NCBI RefSeq assembly: GCF_016801775.1
Contig: NZ_CP069004.1
Coordinates: forward strand, 2,728,001 to 2,792,000
Direction: 5' to 3'
From: Sulfitobacter mediterraneus
Lineage (GTDB): Bacteria; Pseudomonadota; Alphaproteobacteria; Rhodobacterales; Rhodobacteraceae
DNA: 64,000 nucleotides
A model generated the notes under the pieces. It made no database searches. It was not told the origin of the DNA and was given only the letters and a program-made list of their open reading frames with translations. The translations under genes were made by a program, and so were the position numbers. The stretch's first letter is position 1. Every line of letters begins with the position of its first letter. Positions 18,242 to 26,835 of this stretch are shown in pieces.

Positions 18242-18727
18242 TCAAAGATTGTACCGCTTGCTGATGCGGTCGACATACATGCCGTTGCCCAGCAATACAT
18301 TGGGGTGGCGTGCATAGTCTTCGAAACCGCGGCTTTGGTAATACGCAAGACCGCCGCTGTTGTCGGCACGGATGGTCGCATTGATCCATTCATAATTCAG
18401 CGCAACAGCCGCTTTGCGGGTCGCTTCAAACAGTTTTGACCCGATGCCAAGCCCGGTTTGCCCGACCTGAACGAAGGTCGCGATGTCGCAGGCCGCTGCG
18501 GGCAGTTTCGCCTTGGGTTCAATCGACTGAAAACCAAGTAACGCGCCCTTGGCGTTTTCTGCCACATGCCAAACGGATTGATCGGGGGCTTGGGCAAACC
18601 AGCCGAGCAAAGTGTCGCGCGTCACTTCGTTGGTAAAGGCCGTGGTGCCCCCTTCGCGGATGATCTCGTTCAGCAAATCCGCCATTGGACGTGCGTCCAG
18701 CCGCGCCGCAACACGCACATTTATCAA
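18242..18727 (-). CDS. GNAT family N-acetyltransferase
   Basis: 161 residues. The acetyl-CoA site is QTGLGIGSKLFEATRKAA, and NATIRADNSGGLAYYQSRGFEDY is the usual end of the GNAT fold. The start MINVRVAARLDARPMADLLNEIIREGG resembles phosphinothricin/amino-acid acetyltransferases, but the substrate is not known. It overlaps the HD-domain gene by 4 nt, so they form a pair. Confidence 0.85.
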   Translation of the reverse strand: MINVRVAARLDARPMADLLNEIIREGGTTAFTNEVTRDTLLGWFAQAPDQSVWHVAENAKGALLGFQSIEPKAKLPAAACDIATFVQVGQTGLGIGSKLFEATRKAAVALNYEWINATIRADNSGGLAYYQSRGFEDYARHPNVLLGNGMYVDRISKRYNL

Positions 18728-19320
18728 GTCATCTCTCTCAACAACTGTGCATGGCGTGCGGTAAATTCTGTACGTACTTCAAGGGGGGGTCTCAGGATGA
18801 TCCGTAGATCCGCGATCAGCGCCGCGTCGGGGCGCCCGAAAAACTTGCTGGCCTCTGCTTCGGAAAAACCCGCAATCTGGGTTGCTTCCATCCAGGCACT
18901 GATTTTATCGGCGCGTTTGATTTGTTTTTTGGCGCTGGCCGGAATCGCAGCAGGCAAGCCAAACCGCAGATGAATTGCCGCCGTCAATCGGTCATCCAAT
19001 GCGCCGTAGCCGGGCCCAACCGCTGCCTTAACCGGAGAAATCATATCGCCGATCACATATTCTGGCGCATCATGCAAAAGCGCGGCAAGCCGCCATTTGG
19101 CTGGCGCCTTGGGGTTGATCCGGCCAAAGATCGTTTCGACCAAAAGCGAATGTTCCGCGACGGAGTAGGCATAATCGCCCATGGTCTGACCGTTCCAGCG
19201 GGCCACAAAGGCCAGCCCATGCGCAATGTCTTCAATCTCGATATCCACCGGGGTCGGGTCCAGCAGATCAAGCCTGCGACCGGACAGCATCCGCTGCCAT
19301 GCACGGGGTTGTTGCGCCAT
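18724..19320 (-). CDS. HD-domain phosphohydrolase
   Basis: 198 residues. The HD metal-binding motif is clear: YSVAEHSLLV, then ALLHDAPEYVIGD, and a later aspartate. The pattern is like the YfbR-type/HD hydrolases of Alphaproteobacteria, which act on nucleotides; activity here is inferred only from the fold. It is the first gene of a two-gene operon with the acetyltransferase. Confidence 0.8.
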   Translation of the reverse strand: MAQQPRAWQRMLSGRRLDLLDPTPVDIEIEDIAHGLAFVARWNGQTMGDYAYSVAEHSLLVETIFGRINPKAPAKWRLAALLHDAPEYVIGDMISPVKAAVGPGYGALDDRLTAAIHLRFGLPAAIPASAKKQIKRADKISAWMEATQIAGFSEAEASKFFGRPDAALIADLRIILRPPLEVRTEFTARHAQLLREMT

Positions 19321-19394
19321 GAACCGGGCCTCATCTCATCTGCAATTGGAACCATTTGTTGGCTTCATCTGTTATTCCCACGAAGGAGAGAGCC

Positions 19395-19694
19395 ATGAAA
19401 CCCGTTTTTTCGATATCCGCTGTTTTGATTGCAATTGGACTGTCCGCCCCCGTCGCGGCGGCCGATACCGTCTGCATGCCATCGGGAGAGATGAAAGCCT
19501 CTCTGATCGATTGGTACGGCGAAAGGCCTGTCTCAGAACCAAGCGAAAACCGGGAGCAATTGTGGGTTTCCGAGCAAACCGGCACATGGACGTTGATTAA
19601 AACGCTGGCGGACGGGAATGCCTGCGTTCTGGCCCAGGGCGAAGATTGGATGGCCGGCGCAAATCAGGATGAACTGATTGCTGCGCTTGACTAA
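19395..19694 (+). CDS. Small secreted protein of unknown function
   Basis: 99 residues starting MKPVFSISAV with a signal peptide ending about SAPVAAAD, and AAGGAGAG before the ATG. The mature part has two cysteines (CMPSG and NACVLAQG) that could form a disulfide, and a WTLIKTLADGNACVL strand pattern. I do not recognise a named family. It sits between the HD gene (divergent) and ahcY. Confidence 0.75.
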   Translation: MKPVFSISAVLIAIGLSAPVAAADTVCMPSGEMKASLIDWYGERPVSEPSENREQLWVSEQTGTWTLIKTLADGNACVLAQGEDWMAGANQDELIAALD

Positions 19695-19731
19695 GCCCCG
19701 CTGCCGCCCATTTGAAACGAACAATCATTGA

Positions 19732-19762
19732 GACCGCTGCCTAAAAATGATAGGCGGCGGTC
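19732..19762 (+). promoter_or_regulatory. Strong hairpin in the ahcY leader
   Basis: GACCGCTGCCTA (19732-19743) pairs with TAGGCGGCGGTC (19751-19762) over 12 bp with a single G-U, around the loop AAAATGA. It ends 21 nt before the ahcY ATG. What follows (AAATTTGTTATGAGG) lacks a proper U-run. It does not match the SAH-riboswitch core, so the type is unknown: a leader element or the terminator of the preceding small gene. Confidence 0.55.
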
Positions 19763-19783
19763 AAATTTGTTATGAGGTGCCAC

Positions 19784-21175
19784 ATGGCCGAAGATTATAT
19801 CGTCAAAGACATCACCCTTGCCGCCTATGGGCGTAAGGAACTGGATATCGCAGAAACCGAAATGCCCGGCCTGATGGCGCTGCGCGATGAATACGGGGAA
19901 AGCAAACCTCTGAAGGGGTCGCGCATCGTTGGATCGTTGCACATGACCATCCAGACCGCTGTTTTGATTGAAACGCTTGTGGCGCTGGGCGCCGATGTGC
20001 GCTGGGCCTCCTGCAATATCTTCTCCACGCAGGACCATGCCGCGGCTGCCATTGCTGAATCTGGCGTGCCAGTTTTTGCGATAAAGGGTCAAACACTTGT
20101 AGAGCATTGGGATTATCTGGACCGTTCCTTCCTGTTCCCCGATGGACCGAACCTGATTTTGGATGATGGCGGCGATGCGACGTTGTACATCTTGTTGGGG
20201 GCACGTGTGGAGAATGGCGAAGACGATCTGATCGCCATCCCGAAATCCGAAGAAGAAGAAGCGATCTTTGCCCAGATCAAGAAACGCATGGCGGCCAGCC
20301 CCGGTTGGTTCACCAAAATGCGTGATCAGATTGTTGGCGTGTCCGAAGAAACCACAACAGGTGTTCACCGCCTGTATGAACTGGTCCGCGACGGGCAATT
20401 GCCCTTCCCGGCGATCAACGTGAACGATTCTGTGACCAAGTCGAAGTTCGACAACAAATATGGCTGTAAGGAATCTCTGGTCGACGGTATCCGCCGCGCC
20501 ACTGACACGATGATGGCGGGCAAAGTCGCAGTCGTTATGGGCTACGGCGACGTTGGTAAAGGCTCAGCCGCCTCGCTGCGCGGCGCAGGCGCCCGTGTCA
20601 AAGTCACCGAAGTTGATCCAATCTGTGCGTTGCAAGCGGCAATGGACGGCTTTGAAGTTGTCCTGCTCGAAGATGTCGTCGGTTCGGCAGATATCTTCAT
20701 CACCACCACCGGCAACAAAGACGTGATCCGCATCGAGCACATGCGCGAAATGAAGGACATGGCGATTGTCGGCAACATTGGCCACTTCGACAACGAAATT
20801 CAGGTTGCCGCACTGAAAAACCACAAATGGACCAACATCAAGGAACAGGTGGACATGATCGAGATGCCAAACGGCAACCGGTTGATCCTTCTGTCCGAAG
20901 GGCGTTTGCTGAACCTTGGCAACGCCACGGGCCACCCGTCCTTTGTCATGTCTGCCTCTTTTACCAATCAGGTGTTGGCGCAGATCGAGCTGTGGACCAA
21001 GGGCGACAACTACAAGAACGACGTTTACATCCTGCCCAAGCATCTGGACGAAAAGGTCGCACGCCTTCATCTTGACCGGATCGGCGTGAAGCTGAGCAAG
21101 CTGGATCCGGAGCAAGCTGCCTACATCGGCGTCAGCCCGGATGGCCCGTTCAAGCCAGAGCACTACCGCTACTGA
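19784..21175 (+). CDS. ahcY: Adenosylhomocysteinase
   Basis: 463 residues from the ATG at 19784, which has GAGGTG in front; an upstream GTG/TTG extension of four residues is unlikely. The NAD site is [13 protein letters not shown], substrate residues lie in [12 protein letters not shown] and [20 protein letters not shown], and the C-terminus ends PFKPEHYRY as in the family. It hydrolyses S-adenosylhomocysteine to adenosine and homocysteine, relieving product inhibition of methyltransferases. A strong terminator follows. Confidence 0.98.
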   Translation: MAEDYIVKDITLAAYGRKELDIAETEMPGLMALRDEYGESKPLKGSRIVGSLHMTIQTAVLIETLVALGADVRWASCNIFSTQDHAAAAIAESGVPVFAIKGQTLVEHWDYLDRSFLFPDGPNLILDDGGDATLYILLGARVENGEDDLIAIPKSEEEEAIFAQIKKRMAASPGWFTKMRDQIVGVSEETTTGVHRLYELVRDGQLPFPAINVNDSVTKSKFDNKYGCKESLVDGIRRATDTMMAGKVAVVMGYGDVGKGSAASLRGAGARVKVTEVDPICALQAAMDGFEVVLLEDVVGSADIFITTTGNKDVIRIEHMREMKDMAIVGNIGHFDNEIQVAALKNHKWTNIKEQVDMIEMPNGNRLILLSEGRLLNLGNATGHPSFVMSASFTNQVLAQIELWTKGDNYKNDVYILPKHLDEKVARLHLDRIGVKLSKLDPEQAAYIGVSPDGPFKPEHYRY

Positions 21176-21196
21176 TCAAACGCAACAGAATGTGAC

Positions 21197-21228
21197 AAAG
21201 GCCGGGGTCGACAATTGCCCCGGCCTTT
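21197..21228 (+). terminator. Rho-independent terminator of ahcY
   Basis: AAAGGCCGGGG (21197-21207) pairs with CCCCGGCCTTT (21218-21228), an 11-bp perfect stem with a 10-nt loop, ending in a T-rich tract (TTTCT). Confidence 0.88.
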
Positions 21229-21266
21229 CTATGTCTGATGGGTGATTGTAATTTGGGGTTAAGCCT

Positions 21267-21971
21267 GTGCGGTTTGTGTCAGCAGTATTTTCGATCTGCA
21301 TTCTGCTTTCTGCGCTGGCCTTGTTCTTGATCGCCCATCCACAATCACCGCTTCCGCCACAATGGAACCCCCTCAAACCGCTATCTGTGACCGACCCCAT
21401 CACGCCCATGACGTCTTGGAAGCTGAGGCAGGCTCTATCCGCTGACAGCCTCTGCCATGCGGCGCTGGGCACCGGGGCCGCGTTTCAGGATCTCCCTGAT
21501 TTTGAACAGAGTGCACAGTGCCACATCAAACCGCAGGTGCGCCTGACCTCCGTGGGTGGTGCCAGGATACGCCCTCTCTACACTCGCTGCCAAACAGCTC
21601 TGCGTTTGGCAATGTGGCATCAGCATTCCATCGCGCCAAAGGCACAGGACATTCTGAACCAGCCTGTGCGCGAGATCCTTCATCTATCAAGCTACAACTG
21701 CCGTGAAATCCGCACGGCCAGCGGCCCAACCGGGCGGATGAGCACCCATGCAACGGCTGACGCGGTGGACATTCAGGGCTTTGTCATGGCGGAGGGTCAA
21801 AGGATCCTGTTGCAGGATCATTGGCAGGACGGTGGTGAACGGGGCGGATTTCTGCGGGCGGTGCGGGATGGCGCATGCGATTGGTTTCGCCTGACGCTTG
21901 GCCCGGATTACAACGCCCTGCATTCAGATCACTTCCATTTGCAGCACACCGGTTGGGGCCTTTGCCGATAA
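21267..21971 (+). CDS. Extensin-like C-terminal domain protein
   Basis: 234 residues with GTG start, an N-terminal hydrophobic segment (residues 4-23) acting as signal or anchor, then a cysteine-containing domain. The C-terminal pattern STHATADAVDIQGF and HSDHFHLQ gives the H-x(6)-D and H-x-H ligands of LAS/M15-like peptidases, which the bacterial extensin-like family shares. A periplasmic cell-wall role is likely, though activity is not proven for the family. It has no operon partner. Confidence 0.82.
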   Translation: MRFVSAVFSICILLSALALFLIAHPQSPLPPQWNPLKPLSVTDPITPMTSWKLRQALSADSLCHAALGTGAAFQDLPDFEQSAQCHIKPQVRLTSVGGARIRPLYTRCQTALRLAMWHQHSIAPKAQDILNQPVREILHLSSYNCREIRTASGPTGRMSTHATADAVDIQGFVMAEGQRILLQDHWQDGGERGGFLRAVRDGACDWFRLTLGPDYNALHSDHFHLQHTGWGLCR

Positions 21972-22120
21972 AGACGAGGGCGATCAGCCGCGAAGCACCG
22001 GCGCATATGCGACGACAACGCCAGAAATTTCCCCTTTGTCGGTTTGGGATTACGGATTAGTCTCTGCCCGAGATCAGGCATTCTGATCAGTCAATTCAAT
22101 TTAAGGTGGGAGAATTCTGT

Positions 22121-22462
22121 ATGGGCAAGCGTGACGAATGGATCGCAAAATATGCGGACGATCTGAAGAACAAATGTGGCATGACGCCAGACATGGACCT
22201 GCTGACCAAGGTGACAATCGGTTGCGGTCCGTCGATCTATAACGCGGATGCACAAACCGTTGCGGCCAGTCAGGAAAGTGAGCTGGAGTTGGTCAAAAAC
22301 AACTTTCTCATCAAAAAACTGGGCATGTCCGACAGCCCTGAATTGATGGCGGGTATCAACAAGGCGATCGAAACATATGGCAAATCCGAGCGGAACAAAT
22401 ACCGCGCCGTGATCTATTACATGCTGACCAAGCATTTTGGCAAAGAGGCCGTTTACGGCTAA
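22121..22462 (+). CDS. DUF2853 family protein
   Basis: 113 residues starting MGKRDEWIAKYADDLKNKCG, after GGTGGGAG. This is the small helical DUF2853 family found in Alphaproteobacteria; no function is established. It is monocistronic and closed by a strong terminator. The ending LTKHFGKEAVYG is typical of the family as I recall it. Confidence 0.8.
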   Translation: MGKRDEWIAKYADDLKNKCGMTPDMDLLTKVTIGCGPSIYNADAQTVAASQESELELVKNNFLIKKLGMSDSPELMAGINKAIETYGKSERNKYRAVIYYMLTKHFGKEAVYG

Positions 22463-22485
22463 GCCGGTCCCGATCTTTCATTCTG

Positions 22486-22518
22486 ACGCCCGCTTTTGGT
22501 TAAGCGGGCGTTCTTTTT
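22486..22518 (+). terminator. Rho-independent terminator of the DUF2853 gene
   Basis: ACGCCCGCTT (22486-22495) pairs with AAGCGGGCGT (22502-22511), loop TTGGTT, followed by TCTTTTTT. Confidence 0.92.
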
Positions 22519-22545
22519 TCGATCTGTGTTTGAAACATCATTTTC

Positions 22546-22574
22546 TTGGCCCGACGCCGCGCAAATGCTATGAA
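22546..22574 (+). promoter_or_regulatory. Putative sigma-70 promoter for a small RNA
   Basis: TTGGCC (22546-22551) and TATGAA (22569-22574) are separated by exactly 17 nt, just after the DUF2853 terminator. They would start a transcript near 22581 with no coding frame. Confidence 0.45.
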
Positions 22575-22580
22575 ACTCAA

Positions 22581-22676
22581 AGGCCAGTAAGGCCAGAACA
22601 GATTTCGATACGTGTGCGGGGTTATGGGAGCGCACGGGGTGAGAAGGGTTCTGGCATCTGTGCCGGAACCCTTTTT
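22581..22676 (+). ncRNA. Candidate intergenic small RNA
   Basis: About 96 nt between the promoter-like element and a strong plus-strand terminator: AAGGGTTCTGGCA (22644-22656) pairs with TGCCGGAACCCTT (22661-22673), 13 bp, loop TCTG, then a short T-run. Two smaller hairpins precede it (GGCC-AGTAA-GGCC, and GTGTGC/GCGCAC with a G-rich loop). GCCAGAA at 22592-22598 is complementary to TTCTGGC in the terminator's 5' arm. No plus-strand gene follows; the minus-strand DUF1761 gene ends 6 nt beyond. On the minus strand no U-run follows the hairpin. Confidence 0.45.
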
Positions 22677-22681
22677 CCGTT

Positions 22682-23074
22682 TCAGAACAGCATCAGCACC
22701 AAACCAATGACCGCGCAGCCGAACGTGGCATAGCCGCTGTCGATCAAGGTCAGGCGAAACGGGCGGCCGGCATAGCCATTGTTGATCATGATCCATGGGC
22801 TGATGAAAAACAGGCCGATGCCCAGGCCGGACAGCAACCCCTTGCCCATTGTATCAATTCCCGAGAGGGAAAACGTATGTCGCATCATCCCCGCCACAAG
22901 GACCATGGCGATCCCGGCAAGGATAAAGGGCGTCTTGGAGTATCCCTCAGGCTTGCCATCCGCACCAAGCTTGAGACCCACGGCATCCATCCAGGGCTTT
23001 GAAAGCACGCTGTACCAGACCGCCCCAAAGGCAAACCCCGCTGCCGCGGCAATAATCACTGCTAGAAAATCCAT
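22682..23074 (-). CDS. DUF1761 family membrane protein
   Basis: 130 residues with four hydrophobic segments. The start MDFLAVIIAAAAGFAFGAVWYSVLS has the G-x-x-W-Y-x-x-L-x-x-x-W pattern of DUF1761, and GLFFISPWIMINNGYAGRP is the conserved loop. It is an inner-membrane protein of unknown function. The Shine-Dalgarno GGAGG is 6 nt before the ATG. Confidence 0.82.
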   Translation of the reverse strand: MDFLAVIIAAAAGFAFGAVWYSVLSKPWMDAVGLKLGADGKPEGYSKTPFILAGIAMVLVAGMMRHTFSLSGIDTMGKGLLSGLGIGLFFISPWIMINNGYAGRPFRLTLIDSGYATFGCAVIGLVLMLF

Positions 23075-23171
23075 TTCGTCCCTCCAGTTTTAGGCATTCT
23101 ACGCAGCCAAGGCGGAAAATTGCCAGATAATTGGAGAAGTCTGCGATATCGGAGGGTGGCCTGTATTTGCT

Positions 23172-23209
23172 CTGACCATTGTCCCCAGTGATGACAGACC
23201 AATGGTCAG
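23172..23209. repeat. Perfect 10-bp inverted repeat in the EVE-DUF1761 gap
   Basis: CTGACCATTG (23172-23181) and CAATGGTCAG (23200-23209) are exact reverse complements 18 nt apart, about 100-135 bp upstream of DUF1761. No U-run follows on either strand. It may be an operator or an RNA structure in the 3' region of the tsaD operon. Confidence 0.5.
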
Positions 23210-23253
23210 GGAGATTGAAATGACCGAAAGGGCGCTGCCATGTTTTCCATAGT

Positions 23254-23673
23254 TCAAGGCTCGGTTTTCCCCAAATCACAGATCACCTGCCATTCTTTTT
23301 CGGTCACGGGCTGCACAGACAAGCGGGAGTTTTTGACCAACACCATCTCTGCAAGTCGCGGATCCGTTTTGATTTGATCCAACGTCACAGGCACCTCAAA
23401 GGCGCGGATGGCCTTGATATCCACGCATTCCCAACGGTCATCGTCGGTCGTGCTGTCGGGGTGGGATTCGGCGCAAACCTCGACGATCCCGACCACTGAT
23501 TTTTCCTTCATCGAATGATAAAAGAACCCCCGGTCGCCGAGTTTCATTTCGCGCATGAAGTTGCGGGCCTGATAGTTACGCACGCCATCCCATTCTTCGC
23601 CCGCCGCGCCCTTGGCCACCTGATCATCCCAGCCCCATGTGTTGGGTTCCGATTTGAAAAGCCAATACGCCAT
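23254..23673 (-). CDS. EVE domain protein
   Basis: 139 residues starting MAYWLFKSEPNTWGWDDQV, the characteristic opening of EVE (PUA-like) domains; later GVRNYQARNFMREMKLGDRGFFYHS forms the ligand pocket. EVE domains bind modified bases in DNA or RNA; the housekeeping version in Proteobacteria has no settled role. It is the last gene of tsaD-gpsA-yciI-EVE, its ATG sharing one base with the yciI stop. Confidence 0.9.
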   Translation of the reverse strand: MAYWLFKSEPNTWGWDDQVAKGAAGEEWDGVRNYQARNFMREMKLGDRGFFYHSMKEKSVVGIVEVCAESHPDSTTDDDRWECVDIKAIRAFEVPVTLDQIKTDPRLAEMVLVKNSRLSVQPVTEKEWQVICDLGKTEP

Positions 23674-23945
23674 CAGCCGATCACCCTGTTCCAATGGGTC
23701 AGGGTCACGGACTGGAACAAACCGGCCTTGGCATATGGGTCATTCTCTGCCCAGCTTTGGGCGGCCGCCAAATCTGGCACATCCAGAATGATCAAAGATC
23801 CGATCATCCCACCATCTGCATCCAAAAGCGGACCGGCCTGCGCAACCAGATCAGTTGATTTGAGGTAGTCCAAATGCGCTGGCCGGTTTTCCTTGCGGAT
23901 CTCCAGGGCGCCAGGTTTGTCATGGGCCATCAGGGCAACAAGCAT
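23673..23945 (-). CDS. YciI family protein
   Basis: 90 residues, MLVALMAHDKPGALEIRKENRPAHLDYLKS, with the His-Asp pair characteristic of the YciI ferredoxin-like fold (RPAHLDYL) and later GSLIILDVPDLAAAQSWAENDPYAKAGLF. The biochemical role is uncertain. It is one base from gpsA and touches the EVE gene. Confidence 0.88.
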   Translation of the reverse strand: MLVALMAHDKPGALEIRKENRPAHLDYLKSTDLVAQAGPLLDADGGMIGSLIILDVPDLAAAQSWAENDPYAKAGLFQSVTLTHWNRVIG

Positions 23946-23946
23946 A

Positions 23947-24900
23947 TCATTCTTCCTTAAGTGGTCGGGCCAAAAGTGATTTCATCGCATCCGGTACATC
24001 TTGTCTGCCATCCAGCACGGCTGCAACGGCGGCGGTGATTGGCATTTCCAGATCGGCGGACCGGCTCAATTCATTAACAGCGCGGGCCGTTGCGGCGCCT
24101 TCAACTGTGGTTGTGGGGTCAAAAGTTTCACCGCATCCCAACGCAAGTCCAAGCCGGTAATTTCGCGATTGATCAGAGGTACAGGTCAGAGTCAGATCAC
24201 CAAATCCGGACAAGCCGGACAGCGTGCTTGGTTTGGCGTTCAAATGACGGGCAAGCCGCTGCATTTCCGCATAGCCGCGGGTCATCAACGCGGCGCGCGC
24301 ACTTTCACCCAATCCCGCACCCATCGCGGCCCCGCAGGCAATCGCGATGACGTTCTTCAAAGCCCCACCCAGCTCCGCTCCAATGGTGTCAGTGGTGCGG
24401 TAAAGGCGTATGTTTGCCGTTGTTAGGGTCTGTTGCAGATACTTGCCCGCTTTGTCATCGGCGCAAGCAAGGGTGAGTGCGGTCGGCAGGCCACGTGCGA
24501 TATCGGCGGCAAAGCTAGGGCCGGTCAGGATGGCTGCAATTGCATCTGGCACCTCCTGACGGATCACAGAAACCGGCCCTACACCCGTGGTCAGTTCAAT
24601 ACCTTTGCAGCAAGCCAACAGGTGTTTTCCTGACAGAATATTGGCGTTCGCAGACAGCATTTGGCGCAGTTTTTGCATCGGAACAGCCAGCAGAATGATG
24701 TCTGCGCGCTCGATGTCATTCAAGTTGTCAGTGAGTGTCAGGTTCTCGGGGAAAGGACAGCCCGGCAATCGTGCCGTGTTTTCGCGCCGTGCCGCCATAT
24801 CACGCAGATCTCTTGCCCAAAGGGTGACTGGGCCTGATCCAGCCAGCGATATTGCCAAAGCTGTGCCAAAAGCTCCGGCACCTAGGACCGCAATGCTCAT
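23947..24900 (-). CDS. gpsA: Glycerol-3-phosphate dehydrogenase [NAD(P)+]
   Basis: 317 residues. The Rossmann motif is [14 protein letters not shown] (residues 6-19), followed by [10 protein letters not shown], the [17 protein letters not shown] block and [12 protein letters not shown] containing the catalytic lysine. It reduces dihydroxyacetone phosphate to sn-glycerol 3-phosphate for phospholipid synthesis. It overlaps tsaD by 4 nt. Confidence 0.96.
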   Translation of the reverse strand: MSIAVLGAGAFGTALAISLAGSGPVTLWARDLRDMAARRENTARLPGCPFPENLTLTDNLNDIERADIILLAVPMQKLRQMLSANANILSGKHLLACCKGIELTTGVGPVSVIRQEVPDAIAAILTGPSFAADIARGLPTALTLACADDKAGKYLQQTLTTANIRLYRTTDTIGAELGGALKNVIAIACGAAMGAGLGESARAALMTRGYAEMQRLARHLNAKPSTLSGLSGFGDLTLTCTSDQSRNYRLGLALGCGETFDPTTTVEGAATARAVNELSRSADLEMPITAAVAAVLDGRQDVPDAMKSLLARPLKEE

Positions 24901-25985
24901 GCTTTAGCTCCCTTCTTTCCCGATCCAAGCATGGACGGGGCGGTTTGGTCCAACGGCCAGCGGGGCCGTGCAGAAAGGGTCAGATCATCCGCGGGCCGCT
25001 GTTGTGCCTGTTCGGCAGCGGCATAGGCGATCATCGCGGCATTGTCGGTGCAAAGGGCAAGCGGCGGCGCAATAAAGTTGGCCTTGTATTGATCTGAAAC
25101 AGTCTCTAACGCCTCGCGTATGGCGGAATTTGACGCAACGCCGCCCGCGACACATAGACTGCGATCAACACCGTCTGGATAATGATCAAAGGCACGGCGC
25201 GTCTTTTCTGCGAGTACATCCACAACAGCAGCCTGAAATCCGGCGGCGAGGTCAGATTGATCCTGTTTGGTCAAACCGCCTTGCGCGGACACCAATGCAT
25301 CCCTTTGCCGCAACACAGCGGTTTTGAGCCCGGAAAACGACATATCGCTGCCCGGACGATCAAGAAGGGGGCGGGGAAAGGCAAAACGCTTTGGATCACC
25401 GGCCATTGCCGCCTGTTCGATGGACGGTCCGCCGGGTTGGGGCAGGGCGATCAAACGCGCAACCTTGTCAAAAGCTTCCCCCGGCGCATCGTCGATTGTA
25501 CCGCCAATACGTTTGTAGCAGTCAGGGCCAGAAACCATCAAGAACTGGCAATGGCCCCCCGAAACCAAAAGCATCAGGTAGGGGTAAGGCACATTGTCTG
25601 TCATCCGCGGAGTCAGCGCATGGCCGGCGAGGTGGTTCACACCATAAAGCGGCTTGCCCGTCGCTGCGGACAATCCCTTGGCGCACATAACGCCAGAAAC
25701 AACCCCGCCAATCAGCCCCGGACCAGAGGTCACCCCAATGGCATCAATGCCGGATAGGTCCAACTTTGCTTTTATTAGAGCCTGTTCAACACAAAAATCC
25801 AGCTTTTCCGCATGGGCGCGGGCCGCGATCTCTGGTACCACGCCGCCAAAGGCCGCATGCAGTTCCGTTTGTCCGGCCACGACCGATGACAGAACTTCTG
25901 CACCCTTGTCGCTGACACGCACCAATGCCGCTGCGGTGTCATCGCAGCTGCTTTCAATGCCGAGAATGGTCATGGTCTTTGTCAT
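24897..25985 (-). CDS. tsaD: tRNA N6-threonylcarbamoyltransferase TsaD
   Basis: Starting at 25985 ([21 protein letters not shown]) gives 362 residues; the longer open frame runs back into hemD antisense and is not used. Family motifs include VPEIAARAH, the metal-binding [24 protein letters not shown] and [15 protein letters not shown]. It transfers the threonylcarbamoyl group onto A37 of tRNA, with TsaE also encoded in this window. It diverges from hemD across 58 nt. Confidence 0.96.
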   Translation of the reverse strand: MTKTMTILGIESSCDDTAAALVRVSDKGAEVLSSVVAGQTELHAAFGGVVPEIAARAHAEKLDFCVEQALIKAKLDLSGIDAIGVTSGPGLIGGVVSGVMCAKGLSAATGKPLYGVNHLAGHALTPRMTDNVPYPYLMLLVSGGHCQFLMVSGPDCYKRIGGTIDDAPGEAFDKVARLIALPQPGGPSIEQAAMAGDPKRFAFPRPLLDRPGSDMSFSGLKTAVLRQRDALVSAQGGLTKQDQSDLAAGFQAAVVDVLAEKTRRAFDHYPDGVDRSLCVAGGVASNSAIREALETVSDQYKANFIAPPLALCTDNAAMIAYAAAEQAQQRPADDLTLSARPRWPLDQTAPSMLGSGKKGAKA

Positions 25986-26043
25986 GGCGCTATCCGTTGC
26001 ATGGGGCGTCCCTCGCAGGTAACACCGCAGAGAGGGGCAAACA

Positions 26044-26763
26044 ATGCCGAGACATTCAATGACCAAGCCGATTTTGTTGATCACACGGCCCAAGCGAAGC
26101 GCGGAAAAGTTCCTCGCACGGCTTGATCCCACGCTTTTGACCAAGGTGGATGTTGTGCTTTCGCCTTTGTTAGAGATTGTTCCGACCCAAGCCGCGGTGG
26201 ACCTAGATGTTTCTGCCGCAGTCATATTCACCTCTGCCAATGCGGTTCAATTTGGCCCGCCGGGGCAGGGGCGCACGGCCTATTGCGTGGGCGAGCAGAC
26301 CGCAGAGGCCGCAACTGCCCAAGGCTGGCGCGTTGCTTTCGCCGCGCGGGACGCGGATGATCTGGTTGCACGGCTGAGTGTTGATGCGCCCAGCGGTCCG
26401 TTGACCCATCTGGCCGGAAAACACCGCAGGGGCGAGATCGCGGCGCGTTTGGCGCAAATCGGGATCGAGACAGAAGTGATTGAAGTCTATGATCAGGCGC
26501 TTGTGCCGTTGACCGCTGACGCCCAAGCGGCGCTCTGCAGTGAAACAAGGGTTTTGCTGCCGCTTTTCTCCCCGAGAACCGCGGGGCATTTTGCCGCAGA
26601 GTTCCGTTCGGTGCAGAACCTCCAAATCGTCGCAATCAGCGCAGCGGTAGTTGACGCGTTGGGCGAAAAGGCGCCTGTGGATGTGATCATTGCAAAGGCA
26701 CCAACAGGCAAAGATATGGTGCAATGTATTGAAAAACAGCTGCGCACCTACAGCTTAGCTTGA
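26044..26763 (+). CDS. hemD: Uroporphyrinogen-III synthase
   Basis: 239 residues; GAGAGGGG precedes the ATG, and a second ATG ([12 protein letters not shown]) lies five codons in. Family features are the start [23 protein letters not shown], and a C-terminal half with [14 protein letters not shown]. It closes hydroxymethylbilane into uroporphyrinogen III in tetrapyrrole synthesis. HemD is poorly conserved, but the context with a mitofilin-like protein and HemY downstream supports it. Confidence 0.88.
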   Translation: MPRHSMTKPILLITRPKRSAEKFLARLDPTLLTKVDVVLSPLLEIVPTQAAVDLDVSAAVIFTSANAVQFGPPGQGRTAYCVGEQTAEAATAQGWRVAFAARDADDLVARLSVDAPSGPLTHLAGKHRRGEIAARLAQIGIETEVIEVYDQALVPLTADAQAALCSETRVLLPLFSPRTAGHFAAEFRSVQNLQIVAISAAVVDALGEKAPVDVIIAKAPTGKDMVQCIEKQLRTYSLA

Positions 26764-26835
26764 AGGCAGGTTTGATTGCCGGATACAATCGGGTGGTTAA
26801 ACTGATCTGTCGGTCAGAATCGGAAAGGTTGCAGA

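Noticed and set aside
19695..19783. SAH or SAM riboswitch ahead of ahcY
   Set aside because: No SAH core (GAGGAGCG-CUGC) and no SAM-II or SAM/SAH pseudoknot pattern; only a plain hairpin is present.
25986..26240. Long N-terminal extension of TsaD
   Set aside because: Runs into the divergent hemD gene; the family start is at 25985.
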